Shown: piece by piece, positions 1 to 8,694 of the stretch
How positions within the stretch are numbered: position 1 is the stretch's first letter
How the letters are laid out: each line of letters opens with the position of its first letter
Source: CAYJAY01 sp964368445
Lineage (GTDB): Bacteria; Bacillota; Clostridia; Oscillospirales; Ruminococcaceae
Direction of reading: 5' to 3'
DNA length: 64,000 bases
Assembly: GCA_964368445.1 (NCBI GenBank)
Contig: CAYJAY010000007.1
Coordinates: 11,968-75,967 of the forward strand
Made by a program: the position numbers and the translations under genes
The notes under the pieces: generated by a model
The model's input: only the letters and a program-made list of their open reading frames with translations
The model's database searches: none
What the model was told of the DNA's origin: nothing

Positions 1-818
1 GATTGTTCTAACCCCGTGAATATATCGGAAATCTCCTCCGCCACCGTTTGGTCGATTGTATATCTGCCGTCTCCAACCATTGCGATGTTAAGCTGTGGAA
101 TTACATACATGTCTGTTGTTGTTTGATCCGAAAGTTTAATTTTCAAAAGATACGATTTTCCGTCGTTTTGGGCCGACGCAATATTTTGATAGTCGGCGTC
201 TTGAAGCTGTGCCGGTTGCGACAAAGCTATCTTGTCGACAAGATCTCTTGCGGTGTCGGCATCAAGGCTTTTAAGCGAATTTATCCCCATGTGGTCATAG
301 ATGTCTATCTGCTCTATGCTGTTTGAAAAGTCTGCCGCCTCAAAATAGTTTGCTAGATCAAGGTTAGTATCATCAGAATTTGCAACGCTTTGGTAGATAG
401 AAACGCTGTCGCCTTGTTCGACAAGAATTCGATATGTGTTGTCATATCCGTCTATCGCATAAAGTTTTGCGCCTTTGTCAAGGTTGGAATAGAGATTTTC
501 TGTATACTGATCCTCGGTCCATTCGCTTGCGGATTTTGTGAGTTCTCCCAACATGTCGCCTTTAACAAAACTTGAGGCGTTTTGGTCGGTCACGTCCGAG
601 TGATACGCATAACGCATTCCGTCAAGGTTAAGGAAGTTTCTAACCGTTCCCATGCTTGAAGCGGGCGGGGTCGGCTGTTCGGTCGGCTGTTCCTCTATAA
701 CGGTATCTTGGTCGATTTCAAGCTCGGGAGCAGGTTCCGGTTCTCCTACAAACAAGCTACAGCCTGTAAACATCGCCACAGCGACGACTATCGTAAGAAT
801 AAGTTTAATTTTTGTCAT
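1..818 (-). CDS. Putative lipoprotein, cut by the window's left edge
   Basis: This frame reads open from an ATG at 818-816 to the window edge (272 codons, no stop), so the C-terminus is missing. The first 20 residues are a lipoprotein signal: basic MTKIK, a hydrophobic run, then FTGC, with Cys20 the likely lipidated residue. A Glu/Pro/Thr-rich linker follows (about residues 25-50), then a soluble domain rich in Asp, Ser and Tyr. The export signal and linker imply a protein tethered outside the membrane. An AAAGGA ribosome site lies about 9 nt upstream. I do not recognise the domain; resemblance to small Clostridial DUF lipoproteins is only an impression. A perfect 13-bp inverted repeat sits 37 bp upstream and may be regulatory. 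Confidence 0.8.
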   Translation of the reverse strand, partial: MTKIKLILTIVVAVAMFTGCSLFVGEPEPAPELEIDQDTVIEEQPTEQPTPPASSMGTVRNFLNLDGMRYAYHSDVTDQNASSFVKGDMLGELTKSASEWTEDQYTENLYSNLDKGAKLYAIDGYDNTYRILVEQGDSVSIYQSVANSDDTNLDLANYFEAADFSNSIEQIDIYDHMGINSLKSLDADTARDLVDKIALSQPAQLQDADYQNIASAQNDGKSYLLKIKLSDQTTTDMYVIPQLNIAMVGDGRYTIDQTVAEEISDIFTGLEQ

Positions 819-854
819 TTTATATTGTCCTTTCAAATTTAATCGTTACAACTT

Positions 855-883
855 GTATGTTGTAATTTTCAATTACAACATAC
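855..883. promoter_or_regulatory. Perfect 13-bp inverted repeat upstream of the lipoprotein gene
   Basis: Two 13-base arms (855-867 and 871-883, GTATGTTGTAATT and its complement) are separated by TTC. It lies 37 bp upstream of the lipoprotein start (minus strand), where an operator or a leader hairpin would be expected. There is no T-run after it on the minus strand, so it is not a clear terminator. The rest of the 328-base gap (819-1146) is AT-rich and shows nothing else I can name apart from the GCGAGGGA ribosome site of the next gene. Confidence 0.5.
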
Positions 884-1146
884 ATAACCGAGTTTTTTAC
901 GGTTGGTTAGGCAAGTTTGTTTTTAAACGTTTGTCCTATGCTTTATTGTTAGCAAAAAAAACAAAAATATTATCTAATCTAAAGAAATCTAGACAATGGC
1001 ACAACAAAGCCGCCTAAAACACAATTTATGTCATTACCCGCTCCAATTAAGTTATTATTTATAGACAACGATATATAGGTATGTTAAGATGTAATAGGTA
1101 TATATTTAATTAAAATTATAAAATAATTTAAAGCGAGGGATTAATC

Positions 1147-2130
1147 ATGAAAAAGTTAAACGTCTCGATTATGGCAACCGGAACGATAGCCGAGTTAATG
1201 GCACAAACACTTGTTAAGATGGACGAGGTAAACTGTCGTGCGATAGGTTCGCGCGATGGCCAAAAAGCGCAAGACTTTGCAAAAAAATATGGCTTTGAAA
1301 CGTCGTTTGGGTCATATCAACAACTAGTAGACGACAGCGAAACCGACGCAATTTACATAGCAACCCCCCACAACCACCATTATGAAAACGCGCTTTTGTG
1401 TTTAAACGCCGGAAAACATGTGCTTTGCGAAAAGTCGTTCACGGTAAACGCAAAGCAAGCAAAAGAACTTTTTGAACTAGCACAAAGCAAAAATCTTTTT
1501 ATAATGGAAGCGGTTTGGACAAGGTTTATGCCGTCTATCAAAAAAATTCGCGAGATAATAGACAGCGGACAACTTGGAAAACCACAATATCTGACCGTTA
1601 GTTTCACCCAACCGTTAAGCCACATCAAAAGGCTGGTCGACAAAAACCTTGCGGGTGGGGCCCTTCTTGACCTTGGGATATATCCGATAACGTTAACTTC
1701 GGCTCTTTTAGGTTCCGACTTTGAATGTGTCGGAAGTTCCGCAAAACTTGTTGACGGCGTCGATTTCCAAAGTTGTTATCTCATGAAATATTCCGACGGA
1801 AAACACGCGATACTTAACAGTTGTTTAAGCGGAGTTGACAACAACAAAGCTTCTGTTTGCTGTGAAAACGGATATATCGAGATCGAAGAATTTTGGCACC
1901 CCGAAACGTTCACGGTTCACAGCGCAACGGAAGGCAGAAACACAACTTCAAAGCGTTATGACATGCCGTTTGACATTTCGGGATATGAATACGAAGTTCG
2001 CGCCATGGTAAACGCTATCAACAACGGCAAGATCGAATGTGAAGAGATGACGCACGCCGAGACGTTGAGAGTTATGACCCTTATGGACGGCATGAGAAAA
2101 GATTGGGGATTGGTATATCCTTTTGAATAA
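1147..2130 (+). CDS. Gfo/Idh/MocA family NAD(P)-dependent oxidoreductase
   Basis: A 327-residue protein with the length and two-domain layout of the Gfo/Idh/MocA family. The N-terminal Rossmann fold has the dinucleotide loop ATGTIA (about 11-15), then ATPHNHH near residues 73-78 and the cofactor/catalytic segment CEKSFTVNAKQA with Lys96. Most relatives have EKP here; this one has EKS. The C-terminal domain carries GGALLDLGIYP (170-180), the usual substrate-site segment. Members oxidise or reduce cyclic polyols, sugars or dihydrodiols in the cytoplasm, and the substrate cannot be read from sequence. The start is fixed by GCGAGGGA 8 nt upstream. The 3' end overlaps the next gene by 8 nt, so the two are probably translationally coupled. 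Confidence 0.9.
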   Translation: MKKLNVSIMATGTIAELMAQTLVKMDEVNCRAIGSRDGQKAQDFAKKYGFETSFGSYQQLVDDSETDAIYIATPHNHHYENALLCLNAGKHVLCEKSFTVNAKQAKELFELAQSKNLFIMEAVWTRFMPSIKKIREIIDSGQLGKPQYLTVSFTQPLSHIKRLVDKNLAGGALLDLGIYPITLTSALLGSDFECVGSSAKLVDGVDFQSCYLMKYSDGKHAILNSCLSGVDNNKASVCCENGYIEIEEFWHPETFTVHSATEGRNTTSKRYDMPFDISGYEYEVRAMVNAINNGKIECEEMTHAETLRVMTLMDGMRKDWGLVYPFE

Positions 2131-2779
2131 CAACAAAGAGCAAAGCGGAATTTGTTATATATTTGGCGCGCTTGAAACGGTTGTCAAGATCGAGACAACA
2201 AAAAACGATATAGTCATAGCGGCAGACGGCGGATATCAAGTGGCAAAATCCAACGGAATATCCCCCGACATCGTCTTGGGCGATTTCGATTCGCTGGGAT
2301 TTGTTCCAACGACCGAGAACACCGAGGTTTTCCCCGTCAAAAAAAACGACACCGATGTTATGTTGGCGGTTAAAAAAGGTTTTGAAAAAGGGTTTAATCT
2401 TTTTAAAATCTTTGGCGCGGTCGGCGGACGGACAGACCACACCGTCGCAAACATCCAAACGCTTTGTTACATCGCAAAACAAGGTGGCCGAGGTTTTCTT
2501 ATAAACGGCGACGAGACGTTAACCGTTATAAAAGACGGCGAGTTTTTGCTAAACGAAGATAAAAGCAAAAGCGAGAGCAAAACTGTGTCGGTTTTTGCGG
2601 TGTGCGGCGAAGCTTTTGGGGTCAGCCTTGAAGGGCTTGAGTATGTCGTTCAAAACCACACCCTTTCGCCACAGTTTCCGTTAGGCATAAGCAACATTTC
2701 GACAGGTGAAAATGCAAAGATAACGGTTAAAGACGGCTATCTTTTGATAGTTTTGTCCCCCGTGGAACAAAAGAAGTAA
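2123..2779 (+). CDS. thiN: Thiamine pyrophosphokinase
   Basis: Transfers pyrophosphate from ATP to thiamine to make thiamine diphosphate. The 218-residue length and motifs match the family: AADGG (33-37), GDFDS (53-57), the DTD metal/ATP site (76-78) and GGRTDHT (101-107). It starts at a TTG overlapping the last 8 bases of the oxidoreductase gene; no better in-frame start exists before the conserved DGG motif. In many Bacillota this gene follows ribosome-associated genes (rsgA, rpe); here it sits between an oxidoreductase and a tRNA methyltransferase-like gene, so salvage rather than a biosynthetic operon is implied. A weak GGGG site precedes the start. Confidence 0.9.
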   Translation: MNNNKEQSGICYIFGALETVVKIETTKNDIVIAADGGYQVAKSNGISPDIVLGDFDSLGFVPTTENTEVFPVKKNDTDVMLAVKKGFEKGFNLFKIFGAVGGRTDHTVANIQTLCYIAKQGGRGFLINGDETLTVIKDGEFLLNEDKSKSESKTVSVFAVCGEAFGVSLEGLEYVVQNHTLSPQFPLGISNISTGENAKITVKDGYLLIVLSPVEQKK

Positions 2780-2800
2780 CGTTCGGTTAGGAGAGAAAAT

Positions 2801-3451
2801 TTGGAGACGCGTTCCGAGATATTACAAAACAACCTGGAATTTTTCTACAACAAAAGCTACAGTTTTTTCAGCGACAGCACGTTGCTTTCGCGCTTTGCGC
2901 CGATTAAAAAAAACAGCGTATTGTTAGAACTTTGCAGCGGTTGCGGATACATCGCGTTTGAAATCGCGGACAAGGGTCTTTGTAAACAGATAACAACCGT
3001 CGAGATAATGCCTCAAGCCGTGGAACTTCAAAACAAGACAATCGCCCACAATTCGCTTGAAAACTTCACTGCGATAAACTGTGACTTAAAAGATTACAAC
3101 GCAAAATATAAGGTGGATTGCGTTGTTTGCAATCCACCTTACTTTAAAATGGGCAGCGGCTTTTGTTCCCCAAAAGAGATAAAAGCCGCCGCGCGACATG
3201 AGGTTATGTGTAACTTTGACGACGTCGTTTCGGCGGCAAAAAGAAACCTTAAAACGGGCGGAAGTTTCACATTTTCGATGGTTCCGACAAGGTTAAACGA
3301 TGTGTTTGAAACGTTGCATAAAAACCGTATGCGCATAAAACGTCTTGGTTTTTGTCGCCATAAACCGCTTGAAGCGCCGTGGCTTATGCTTGTTGACGCG
3401 CGGTATGAAAGAAACTGTGAAACAGAGATTTTGGAAGATATATTTTTCTAG
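2801..3451 (+). CDS. TrmN6/YfiC-like N6-adenine tRNA methyltransferase
   Basis: SAM-dependent methyltransferase of the tRNA1(Val) (adenine37-N6) group. The SAM loop is ELCSGCGY (43-50), an acidic residue follows strand 2 (VEIMPQAVE), and the catalytic NPPY is at 111-114, the signature of N6-adenine or N5-glutamine methyltransferases. Length (216 aa) is slightly short of the usual 240-250. The start is TTG with AGGAGAG upstream; no ATG gives a complete SAM fold. It is the third gene of a plus-strand run with the oxidoreductase and thiN. The last 4 bases overlap the 3' end of the convergent tag gene. The exact tRNA target is inferred from the family. Confidence 0.82.
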   Translation: METRSEILQNNLEFFYNKSYSFFSDSTLLSRFAPIKKNSVLLELCSGCGYIAFEIADKGLCKQITTVEIMPQAVELQNKTIAHNSLENFTAINCDLKDYNAKYKVDCVVCNPPYFKMGSGFCSPKEIKAAARHEVMCNFDDVVSAAKRNLKTGGSFTFSMVPTRLNDVFETLHKNRMRIKRLGFCRHKPLEAPWLMLVDARYERNCETEILEDIFF

Positions 3452-4014
3452 TCGCGTTCGCTTGGCTTTACAAACTTAAAACAATATTCCGCGTGGTCGT
3501 TCATGATTCCGACCGCCTCAAGATATGAAAAACATGTCACCGAACCCATAAACTTAAAACCGCGTTTCTTAAGGTCTTTCGAGACGGTGTCCGAAAGGGC
3601 GTTTGTTGTGGTTACTCCGTCAAACGGATGATACACAACCTTGTTATCGGTGAAGCCCCAAAGGTAGTTTGAAAAACTGCCTTTTTCTTTTACCACGTTT
3701 AGATATGCCTTGGCGTTTTGTATCGTCGCGACTATCTTTGCCCTGTTTCGGACGATATCGGGGTTGTTTGCAAGTTGTTCTATCTTTTGTTCGTCATACT
3801 GTGCTATCTTTTGGGCATCAAAGTTATCAAAAGCTTTTCGAAAAGCTTCGCGCTTTTTAAGTATCAACAGCCACGACAGCCCACAATGGAAACTTTCGAG
3901 AACAAACATCTCGAAAAGATGTTTGTCGTCTTTTGACGCTACGCCCCATTCGTTGTCATGATACTGTTGGTATATTTCGGATTTTTCGAGATTTGGCCAT
4001 TTACAACGTTGCAT
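3448..4014 (-). CDS. tag: DNA-3-methyladenine glycosylase I
   Basis: Removes 3-methyladenine from alkylated DNA to start base excision repair. The 188-aa sequence has the whole family pattern: the zinc-snap ligands Cys4, His19, His174 and Cys178, the YHDNEWG segment near residue 18, and the GLSWLLILKKREAFRKAF helix typical of Tag. The start ATG has AAGGAT upstream. It converges on the methyltransferase gene with a 4-base overlap. No adaptive-response genes (ada, alkA) lie nearby, so it is probably expressed on its own. Confidence 0.95.
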   Translation of the reverse strand: MQRCKWPNLEKSEIYQQYHDNEWGVASKDDKHLFEMFVLESFHCGLSWLLILKKREAFRKAFDNFDAQKIAQYDEQKIEQLANNPDIVRNRAKIVATIQNAKAYLNVVKEKGSFSNYLWGFTDNKVVYHPFDGVTTTNALSDTVSKDLKKRGFKFMGSVTCFSYLEAVGIMNDHAEYCFKFVKPSERD

Positions 4015-4159
4015 GTTATGAATAATCCTTACTTAGTTATGGTAATGTTAAATTATAAAGCGGACAACCGCAATGCCAACTCTGTTGGCTATATTGTCCC
4101 TACAGTTCGATAATTGTTACATAGTCTAATCTTTCAGAGAAACGTTTTTTGTCAAGAGT

Positions 4160-4308
4160 CTAGTGCCTTGTGTCGTTTAAAAGTTTACATGAGTAGTTTT
4201 TCACTTGCCCTCTCAGTCAATCCGAGATTGACAGCTCTCCCTTTGGGAGAGCTGTCACGAAGTGACTGAGAGGGTATTTGTAAAGTTTTGATTGACACAA
4301 GATACTAG
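4160..4308. mobile_element. MITE-like element, copy 1 (149 bp)
   Basis: Terminal inverted repeats of about 22 bp with a few mismatches (left CTAGTGCCTTGTGTC..., right complement CTAGTATCTTGTGTC...). Both ends carry TA, consistent with a TA target duplication. The centre folds into a cruciform: an outer stem CCCTCTCAGTCA with its complement, and an inner perfect 12-bp stem (4230-4241 with 4245-4256, loop TTT). There is no open reading frame. A second copy lies at 14017-14134 and lacks the inner hairpin; end fragments occur at 18029-18060 and 58060-58094. The rest of gap 4015-4340 is AT-rich with nothing else recognisable. Confidence 0.75.
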
Positions 4309-4340
4309 GGGGAGTTTCGATTCTCCCCCTGTTTTGCGGG

Positions 4341-5030
4341 TTACTCGGTCGTCACCTCAAGTTGTGGCGTTCTTATCGAATATAAATAATAGTTTCCGCG
4401 GTCTTGGACAAATACATATTCCATATATTTTGAGACGTTTGAGCCGGCCGAGCCGTAGGATCCTTCTCCGTCCGAAAGATAAGCGACGGTCAAGATTCTT
4501 GAGTTGGATGCACGCGTAATCTTGTCCACGCGCGCTGTGAACCCGCCCGCAAGGCTGGTTATCGGAATGTAATAGACCCCTTCCGCTTCGCTGTATTCAA
4601 ACGTTACGCCAAGGTCTGTGAACGTCTTGTGTTCGATGAAATACGTCGGCCCATAAAGGCTTGCTATTTGTCGGTCGACATTTATAACGGGAAGCATAGA
4701 AAGCCCTGTTGTTTCGTCTGTCGCAATGTTCTCAATTCCAACTTCGAAAAACGCCGACCATATCGCGGCTTGGAGCAACGTGTCTTGGTTTGCCCTGTCT
4801 ATGCTTGTGAACGGCGCGGGGTCAAGCGAAACAAGCGACGATATAAGTTCTTGATATTCAAGCCGTTCGTCGGTGTCGTCAAGCAAAATCGCAAACCCGT
4901 CCACGACAAGCGTCCCAAGGTATATAACCCCGAGAACGATAAACAAAGACAAGGTGTATCCAATTGCTTTTCGTTTTATTCTTTTTCGAGTTTTAGCTCG
5001 TTGTTCGTTTGTGGTTCTAGCTCTTGCCAT
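4341..5030 (-). CDS. Single-pass membrane protein of unknown function
   Basis: A 229-residue protein with a very basic N-terminus (about 20 residues rich in Arg and Lys), one hydrophobic segment (about 25-48) and a soluble C-terminal domain of about 175 residues. By the positive-inside rule that domain should be outside the cell. It contains several short beta-rich stretches (for example TYFIEHKTFTDLGVTFEY) and no Cys. I recognise no family. The start has AAAGGAAAG upstream, and the gene begins 27 bp after the proA stop, so it is probably co-transcribed with proA. Similar conjugation-type N-termini exist but no conjugation genes are nearby. Confidence 0.75.
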   Translation of the reverse strand: MARARTTNEQRAKTRKRIKRKAIGYTLSLFIVLGVIYLGTLVVDGFAILLDDTDERLEYQELISSLVSLDPAPFTSIDRANQDTLLQAAIWSAFFEVGIENIATDETTGLSMLPVINVDRQIASLYGPTYFIEHKTFTDLGVTFEYSEAEGVYYIPITSLAGGFTARVDKITRASNSRILTVAYLSDGEGSYGSAGSNVSKYMEYVFVQDRGNYYLYSIRTPQLEVTTE

Positions 5031-5057
5031 TAAATCTTTCCTTTCGTTGGGCTTGGT

Positions 5058-6299
5058 CTAGGTTCTTATCTGTCCGCTACCCGTTATATAAAATTTTGTG
5101 GTGGTAAGCGCCGAAAGCCCCATAGGTCCTCTTGCGTGGAGCTTGCCCGTCGAGATACCTATCTCGGCCGAAAGCCCAAACTCACCGCCGTCGGTGAACC
5201 TTGTCGAGGCGTTGAGATATACTGCGGCGGCATCGACGTTGTCCAAAAAATATTCGCTAGATTTTATACATTCAGTAATAATCGCTTCGCTGTGTTTTGT
5301 TCCGTATTGGTTGATGTGTGAAACGGCATGTTGCACGTCGTCCACTATCTTAACCCCCAAAACATAGTCGTTAAATTCGGTGTACCAGTCCTGTTCGGTG
5401 GCAAGCCTTGAATTTTTCATAATTTCGGCTGATTTTTCACAACAATAAAATCCACAGTCTTTTCCGAGTTTTTCGGCGACGAGGGGCAAAAACTGCTGTG
5501 CTATCTTTTGCGAAACCAAAAGTTTTTCGGCAGAGTTGCAAACCGATGGCCTAGACATCTTTGCGTTTTGAACTATTGCTAGCGCCATGTCAAAGTTTGC
5601 TTTTTCATCGACATATATGTGACAGTTGCCGGCGCCCGTTTCGATAACAGGAACTTTCGAGTTTTTAACCACCGCGTCGATAAGGCCTTTGCTTCCGCGA
5701 GGGATTAAAACATCCGCAATTCCGACAAGGCTCATAAGTTCAGTAGCGCTTTCGCGCGTCGTGTCGGTTACAAGCATGACAATATCGGTTGAAACATGGC
5801 AGATTTCAAGCGCGTTTTTAACCGTTTCGATTAGCTTTATGTTGGAGTTAATCGCTTCTTTTCCGCCCCTTAAAATGCAAGCGTTGCCCGACTTGATAGC
5901 AAGCGCCGCCGCGTCAATAGTGACGTTGGGGCGCGATTCATATATCATAGCGACAAGCCCCAGCGGAACTCGCTTTTCAAGGATCTTTAGTCCATTAGGG
6001 CGGGTGCTTCCCGAAACCACCTCGCCTATCGGGTCGCTTGCAAGGCAAAGTTGCTCAACCGCTTTAGCAAGGTCGTGTATGCGTTTTTCGGTTAATGTAA
6101 GTCTATCTATCATCGTTTCGGATATCGAAAGGCCTTTTGCATTTTTAACATCGATTTCGTTTGCCTTTAAAATATCGCCACAGTTTTTACGAAGCTGTTG
6201 CGCAATCTCAAGCAGAATGTTGTTTTTTTGCTCGCCCGAAAGTTTCGCCGCAACGTTTTTAACTTGATTTGCCCTAACGGCTTGTTGTGTAACGGTCAT
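5058..6299 (-). CDS. proA: Glutamate-5-semialdehyde dehydrogenase (gamma-glutamyl phosphate reductase)
   Basis: Second step of proline synthesis: NADPH reduction of gamma-glutamyl phosphate to glutamate-5-semialdehyde. The 413-aa length is normal. Visible motifs include VPLGLVAMIYESRPNVT (111-127), the cofactor-loop GGKEAI, LIPRGSKGL (198-206) and the catalytic Cys254 in SRPSVCNSAE. The C-terminal RFTDGGEFGLSAEIGIST and HARGPMGL are typical. The usual partner proB is not in this window. The start ATG has AAAGG upstream. It is followed at 28 bp by the membrane protein of unknown function. Confidence 0.96.
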   Translation of the reverse strand: MTVTQQAVRANQVKNVAAKLSGEQKNNILLEIAQQLRKNCGDILKANEIDVKNAKGLSISETMIDRLTLTEKRIHDLAKAVEQLCLASDPIGEVVSGSTRPNGLKILEKRVPLGLVAMIYESRPNVTIDAAALAIKSGNACILRGGKEAINSNIKLIETVKNALEICHVSTDIVMLVTDTTRESATELMSLVGIADVLIPRGSKGLIDAVVKNSKVPVIETGAGNCHIYVDEKANFDMALAIVQNAKMSRPSVCNSAEKLLVSQKIAQQFLPLVAEKLGKDCGFYCCEKSAEIMKNSRLATEQDWYTEFNDYVLGVKIVDDVQHAVSHINQYGTKHSEAIITECIKSSEYFLDNVDAAAVYLNASTRFTDGGEFGLSAEIGISTGKLHARGPMGLSALTTTKFYITGSGQIRT

Positions 6300-6418
6300 G
6301 TGGTTTCAACCTTTCTGTTAGATTAATTGATAATAATTGAACAATTTGTTTTTTATACGCATCAGCGTGTCAAAAAAGCTCTCGTCAAAAATGTCTTACA
6401 AAAACATTTGGTTAAAAA

Positions 6419-7663
6419 CTATCCTTCACTACTCTCAAGATATGCCTTTTGATCTGCCGAAAGGCTGTCTATTCCAAGCCCCATCGCGTTTGCTTTCATC
6501 CAAGCTATCTCGACATCTATCTCTTTTGGAACGTTGATAACGCCTTTTGAAAGTTTACCCTCATTTTGCACAAGATAGACGGCGGAAAGCGCTTGAAGCG
6601 CAAAACTTAAATCCATTATCTCGGCGGGGTGTCCGTTGCCGGCAACGATGTTGACAAGTCGCCCGTCTGCCATAGCGTTTATAATATTTCCGTTTTTAAG
6701 TTTATATCCTTCGATAAAATGCTTTCTCTCGGTTACGCTTTGCGCAAGCTCGCGAAGATCACCCTTGTTAAACTCAACATCGAAATGTCCGGCATTTGCC
6801 ACCAACACGTTGTTTTTCATCTTTTCGTAATGACGTTTTACAATAACATCTTTACAACCTGTTACCGTGACAAAGATATCTCCAATTGCGGCGGCATCAT
6901 CCATCTTCATGACTTCATACCCTTCCATAGCCGCTTCAAGCGCGCGAACAGGGTCTATCTCGGTTACGATAACGCGAGCGCCAAGGCCTTTTGCGCGAAG
7001 GGCAATTCCGCTTCCGCAAAAACCAAACCCGGCAACCACCACGACTTTACTCGCGATAATGTTGTTTGTCGCGTACATAATTCCGTCCCAAGTCGATTGT
7101 CCCGTTCCGTGACGATTGTCAAAAAGATGTTTACAATCGGCGTCGTTAACCGCTATCATCGGGAAATCGAGTTTGTTTTCCGCCGCCCTTGCGTGTAACC
7201 TGTGGATGCCGGTCGTCGTTTCCTCCGCTCCGCCGATGACGTTAACCGCATAGTCTTTGCATTCGCCGTGGAGAAGGTTGACAAGGTCGCCGCCGTCGTC
7301 GATTACGATGTCCGGTTTAATGGCAAGCGTCTTTTTAAGGTGGTCGACATATTCCTCTTCGGTTGCGGCGTGCCACGCGTTTATCTCGATTCCAAGCTTG
7401 TCAAGGCCTGCGCACACGTCATCTTTTGTCGAAAGAACGTTGGAACCGGTCGCCGAAACTTCGGCTCCTGCCGAACGAAGCACCAACGCAAGATAGGCGG
7501 TTTTCGCCTCGAGGTGGATAGAAAGCGAGATCTTTTTTCCTTTTAACGGTTGTTCTTTAATAAACTTTTGTTCAAGCTGCGAAAGAACAGGCATAAAATC
7601 TTTAACCCATTCTATCTTTCTTATCCCTTCGTCCGCTAGTGATTTGTCACGTATTATACTCAT
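6419..7663 (-). CDS. ahcY: Adenosylhomocysteinase
   Basis: Cleaves S-adenosylhomocysteine to adenosine and homocysteine with tightly bound NAD, clearing the product of methyl transfer. The 414-aa form is the compact type seen in archaea and Thermotoga: it lacks the extra internal segment and the C-terminal Lys/Tyr tail of the long form and ends in AYLESSEG. Motifs: SIHLEAKTA (48-56), GGAEETTTG (144-152), the HGTGQSTWDGI segment (185-195) and the NAD loop GFGFCGSG (212-219). AAGGAGAA precedes the ATG. Adenosine released here could feed the adenine/hypoxanthine arm of the purine island, but this is inference. A repeat-rich gap lies upstream. Confidence 0.95.
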   Translation of the reverse strand: MSIIRDKSLADEGIRKIEWVKDFMPVLSQLEQKFIKEQPLKGKKISLSIHLEAKTAYLALVLRSAGAEVSATGSNVLSTKDDVCAGLDKLGIEINAWHAATEEEYVDHLKKTLAIKPDIVIDDGGDLVNLLHGECKDYAVNVIGGAEETTTGIHRLHARAAENKLDFPMIAVNDADCKHLFDNRHGTGQSTWDGIMYATNNIIASKVVVVAGFGFCGSGIALRAKGLGARVIVTEIDPVRALEAAMEGYEVMKMDDAAAIGDIFVTVTGCKDVIVKRHYEKMKNNVLVANAGHFDVEFNKGDLRELAQSVTERKHFIEGYKLKNGNIINAMADGRLVNIVAGNGHPAEIMDLSFALQALSAVYLVQNEGKLSKGVINVPKEIDVEIAWMKANAMGLGIDSLSADQKAYLESSEG

Positions 7664-7730
7664 TTTTATAGTTCTCCTTAAATTTTTTTATTGTTATGTT
7701 ATTTTTTGTTGTGTACTCGGGCGACTGAGA

Positions 7731-7806
7731 CGGCAAGAGCAGAGCTCTGAGCAGAGCTCTGAGCAGGGCTCTGAGCAGGGCTCTGAGCAGGGCCCTTGCC
7801 CTACGG
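7731..7806. repeat. 12-bp tandem repeat inside a hairpin ending in CCCTAC
   Basis: Four 12-bp units of AGRGCTCTGAGC run from 7741 to 7788 (two with AGAG, then two with AGGG), followed by a partial unit. The array is bracketed by GGCAAG (7732-7737) and CTTGCC (7795-7800), so it is the expanded loop of a hairpin that ends in CCCTAC. Since 12 is a multiple of 3 the array reads open in frame, but there is no start site or coding signal. It belongs to the CCCTAC hairpin family found elsewhere in the window. Confidence 0.75.
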
Positions 7807-7836
7807 TTTATTTTTTGTGGGTTGGTGTGGCGACGA

Positions 7837-8133
7837 GGACGGAGCGACGAGAACGTCTACTGCGTAGCCGACGTCGCCCCCTATAACCGCACATTTTGTC
7901 AGCATCGGGACGACAGGGACGGGAGGATGGTATCCTCCCCTACGTCCATCAAATGTTGCGTTATTCGAACGATGAGGACGGACGACCACAGGTCGCCCCC
8001 TACATTCCCACCATTTTATGAAACGCCAAAAATCGAAAATCTTATTCAAATACCGCCACGAAGTGGCGTACCGACATTCCTCATTCCTCATTCCTAACTC
8101 CACATTCAAATATCGCCACGAAGTGGCGCACCG
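7837..8133. repeat. Cluster of hairpin elements and heptamer repeats
   Basis: This fills the rest of gap 7664-8157. In order: a long hairpin with outer stem GGCGACG/CGTCGCC (7837-7890) that closely matches 51024-51075; a hairpin GGGAGGAT-GGT-ATCCTCCC followed by CTACGT (near 7920-7950); a hairpin around GACCACAGGTCG followed by CCCCCTAC (near 7985-8011), also matched at 51105-51132; hairpin CGCCAC-GAA-GTGGCG at 8054-8068; three copies of a TCATTCC heptamer (about 8075-8095); and a second identical CGCCAC hairpin at 8114-8128, then ACTATCA heptamers up to the nudF stop. No gene is seen. Confidence 0.7.
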
Positions 8134-8157
8134 ACACTATTAACTATCAACTATCAA

Positions 8158-8694
8158 CTAACGATTAACAAACTTCTCCGCCATAAGCACAAGTGTTTGG
8201 GTTTTGCCGTCGTGTATCTCGCCCGACATAACCATCTTAACCGCCGTTTCGAGCGGAATCTTTTTAACCGCCAAAAATTCGTCGCTATCGAGTTGTTGTT
8301 GTCCAAAACTTAAATCGGTCGCTATATATAAATAAAGTTTTTCGGAACAAAATCCCGGCGTTGGATACGAAACCGAAACGCGTTTTAGATTTTTTGCGAC
8401 ACATCCCGTTTCCTCGCGCAGTTCGCGTGCGGCGGCGGGGTCGGGCAACTCGTTCCATTCAAGTTTTCCGGCAGGCAGTTCCAACACCTTTTCGCCGTGG
8501 GGATATCGAAACTGTTCGACAAAAAACAGGTTGTTTTGGTCGTCTAGTGCCGCGACACACACGCCACCCGGATGTAAAACCACCTCGCGCTTTGCCGTTT
8601 TGCCGTCCGGCAACGTGACGGTGTCGACGTTAACCGTTATTATCTTGCCTTTGTAAATCTCGTCTCCCGAGATCTTTTTTTCAATTAGTTCCAT
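8158..8694 (-). CDS. nudF: Nudix hydrolase, ADP-ribose pyrophosphatase type
   Basis: Hydrolyses ADP-ribose or related nucleoside diphosphate sugars. The full Nudix box is present at 76-98: G, five residues, E, seven residues, then REL-REETGC. The upstream YRYPHGE-like segment (QFRYPHGEKVLELPAGK) is typical of NudF/YqkG proteins, and 178 aa is the usual size. Its ATG shares one base with the acetate kinase stop (TAATG), so the two are translationally coupled; why they are paired is not clear from sequence. Confidence 0.88.
   Translation of the reverse strand: MELIEKKISGDEIYKGKIITVNVDTVTLPDGKTAKREVVLHPGGVCVAALDDQNNLFFVEQFRYPHGEKVLELPAGKLEWNELPDPAAARELREETGCVAKNLKRVSVSYPTPGFCSEKLYLYIATDLSFGQQQLDSDEFLAVKKIPLETAVKMVMSGEIHDGKTQTLVLMAEKFVNR

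Noticed and set aside
7644..7886. Open frame with SEQSSEQG-like repeats
   Set aside because: It is the 12-bp tandem array and neighbouring hairpins read in frame; no ribosome site or protein-like composition.
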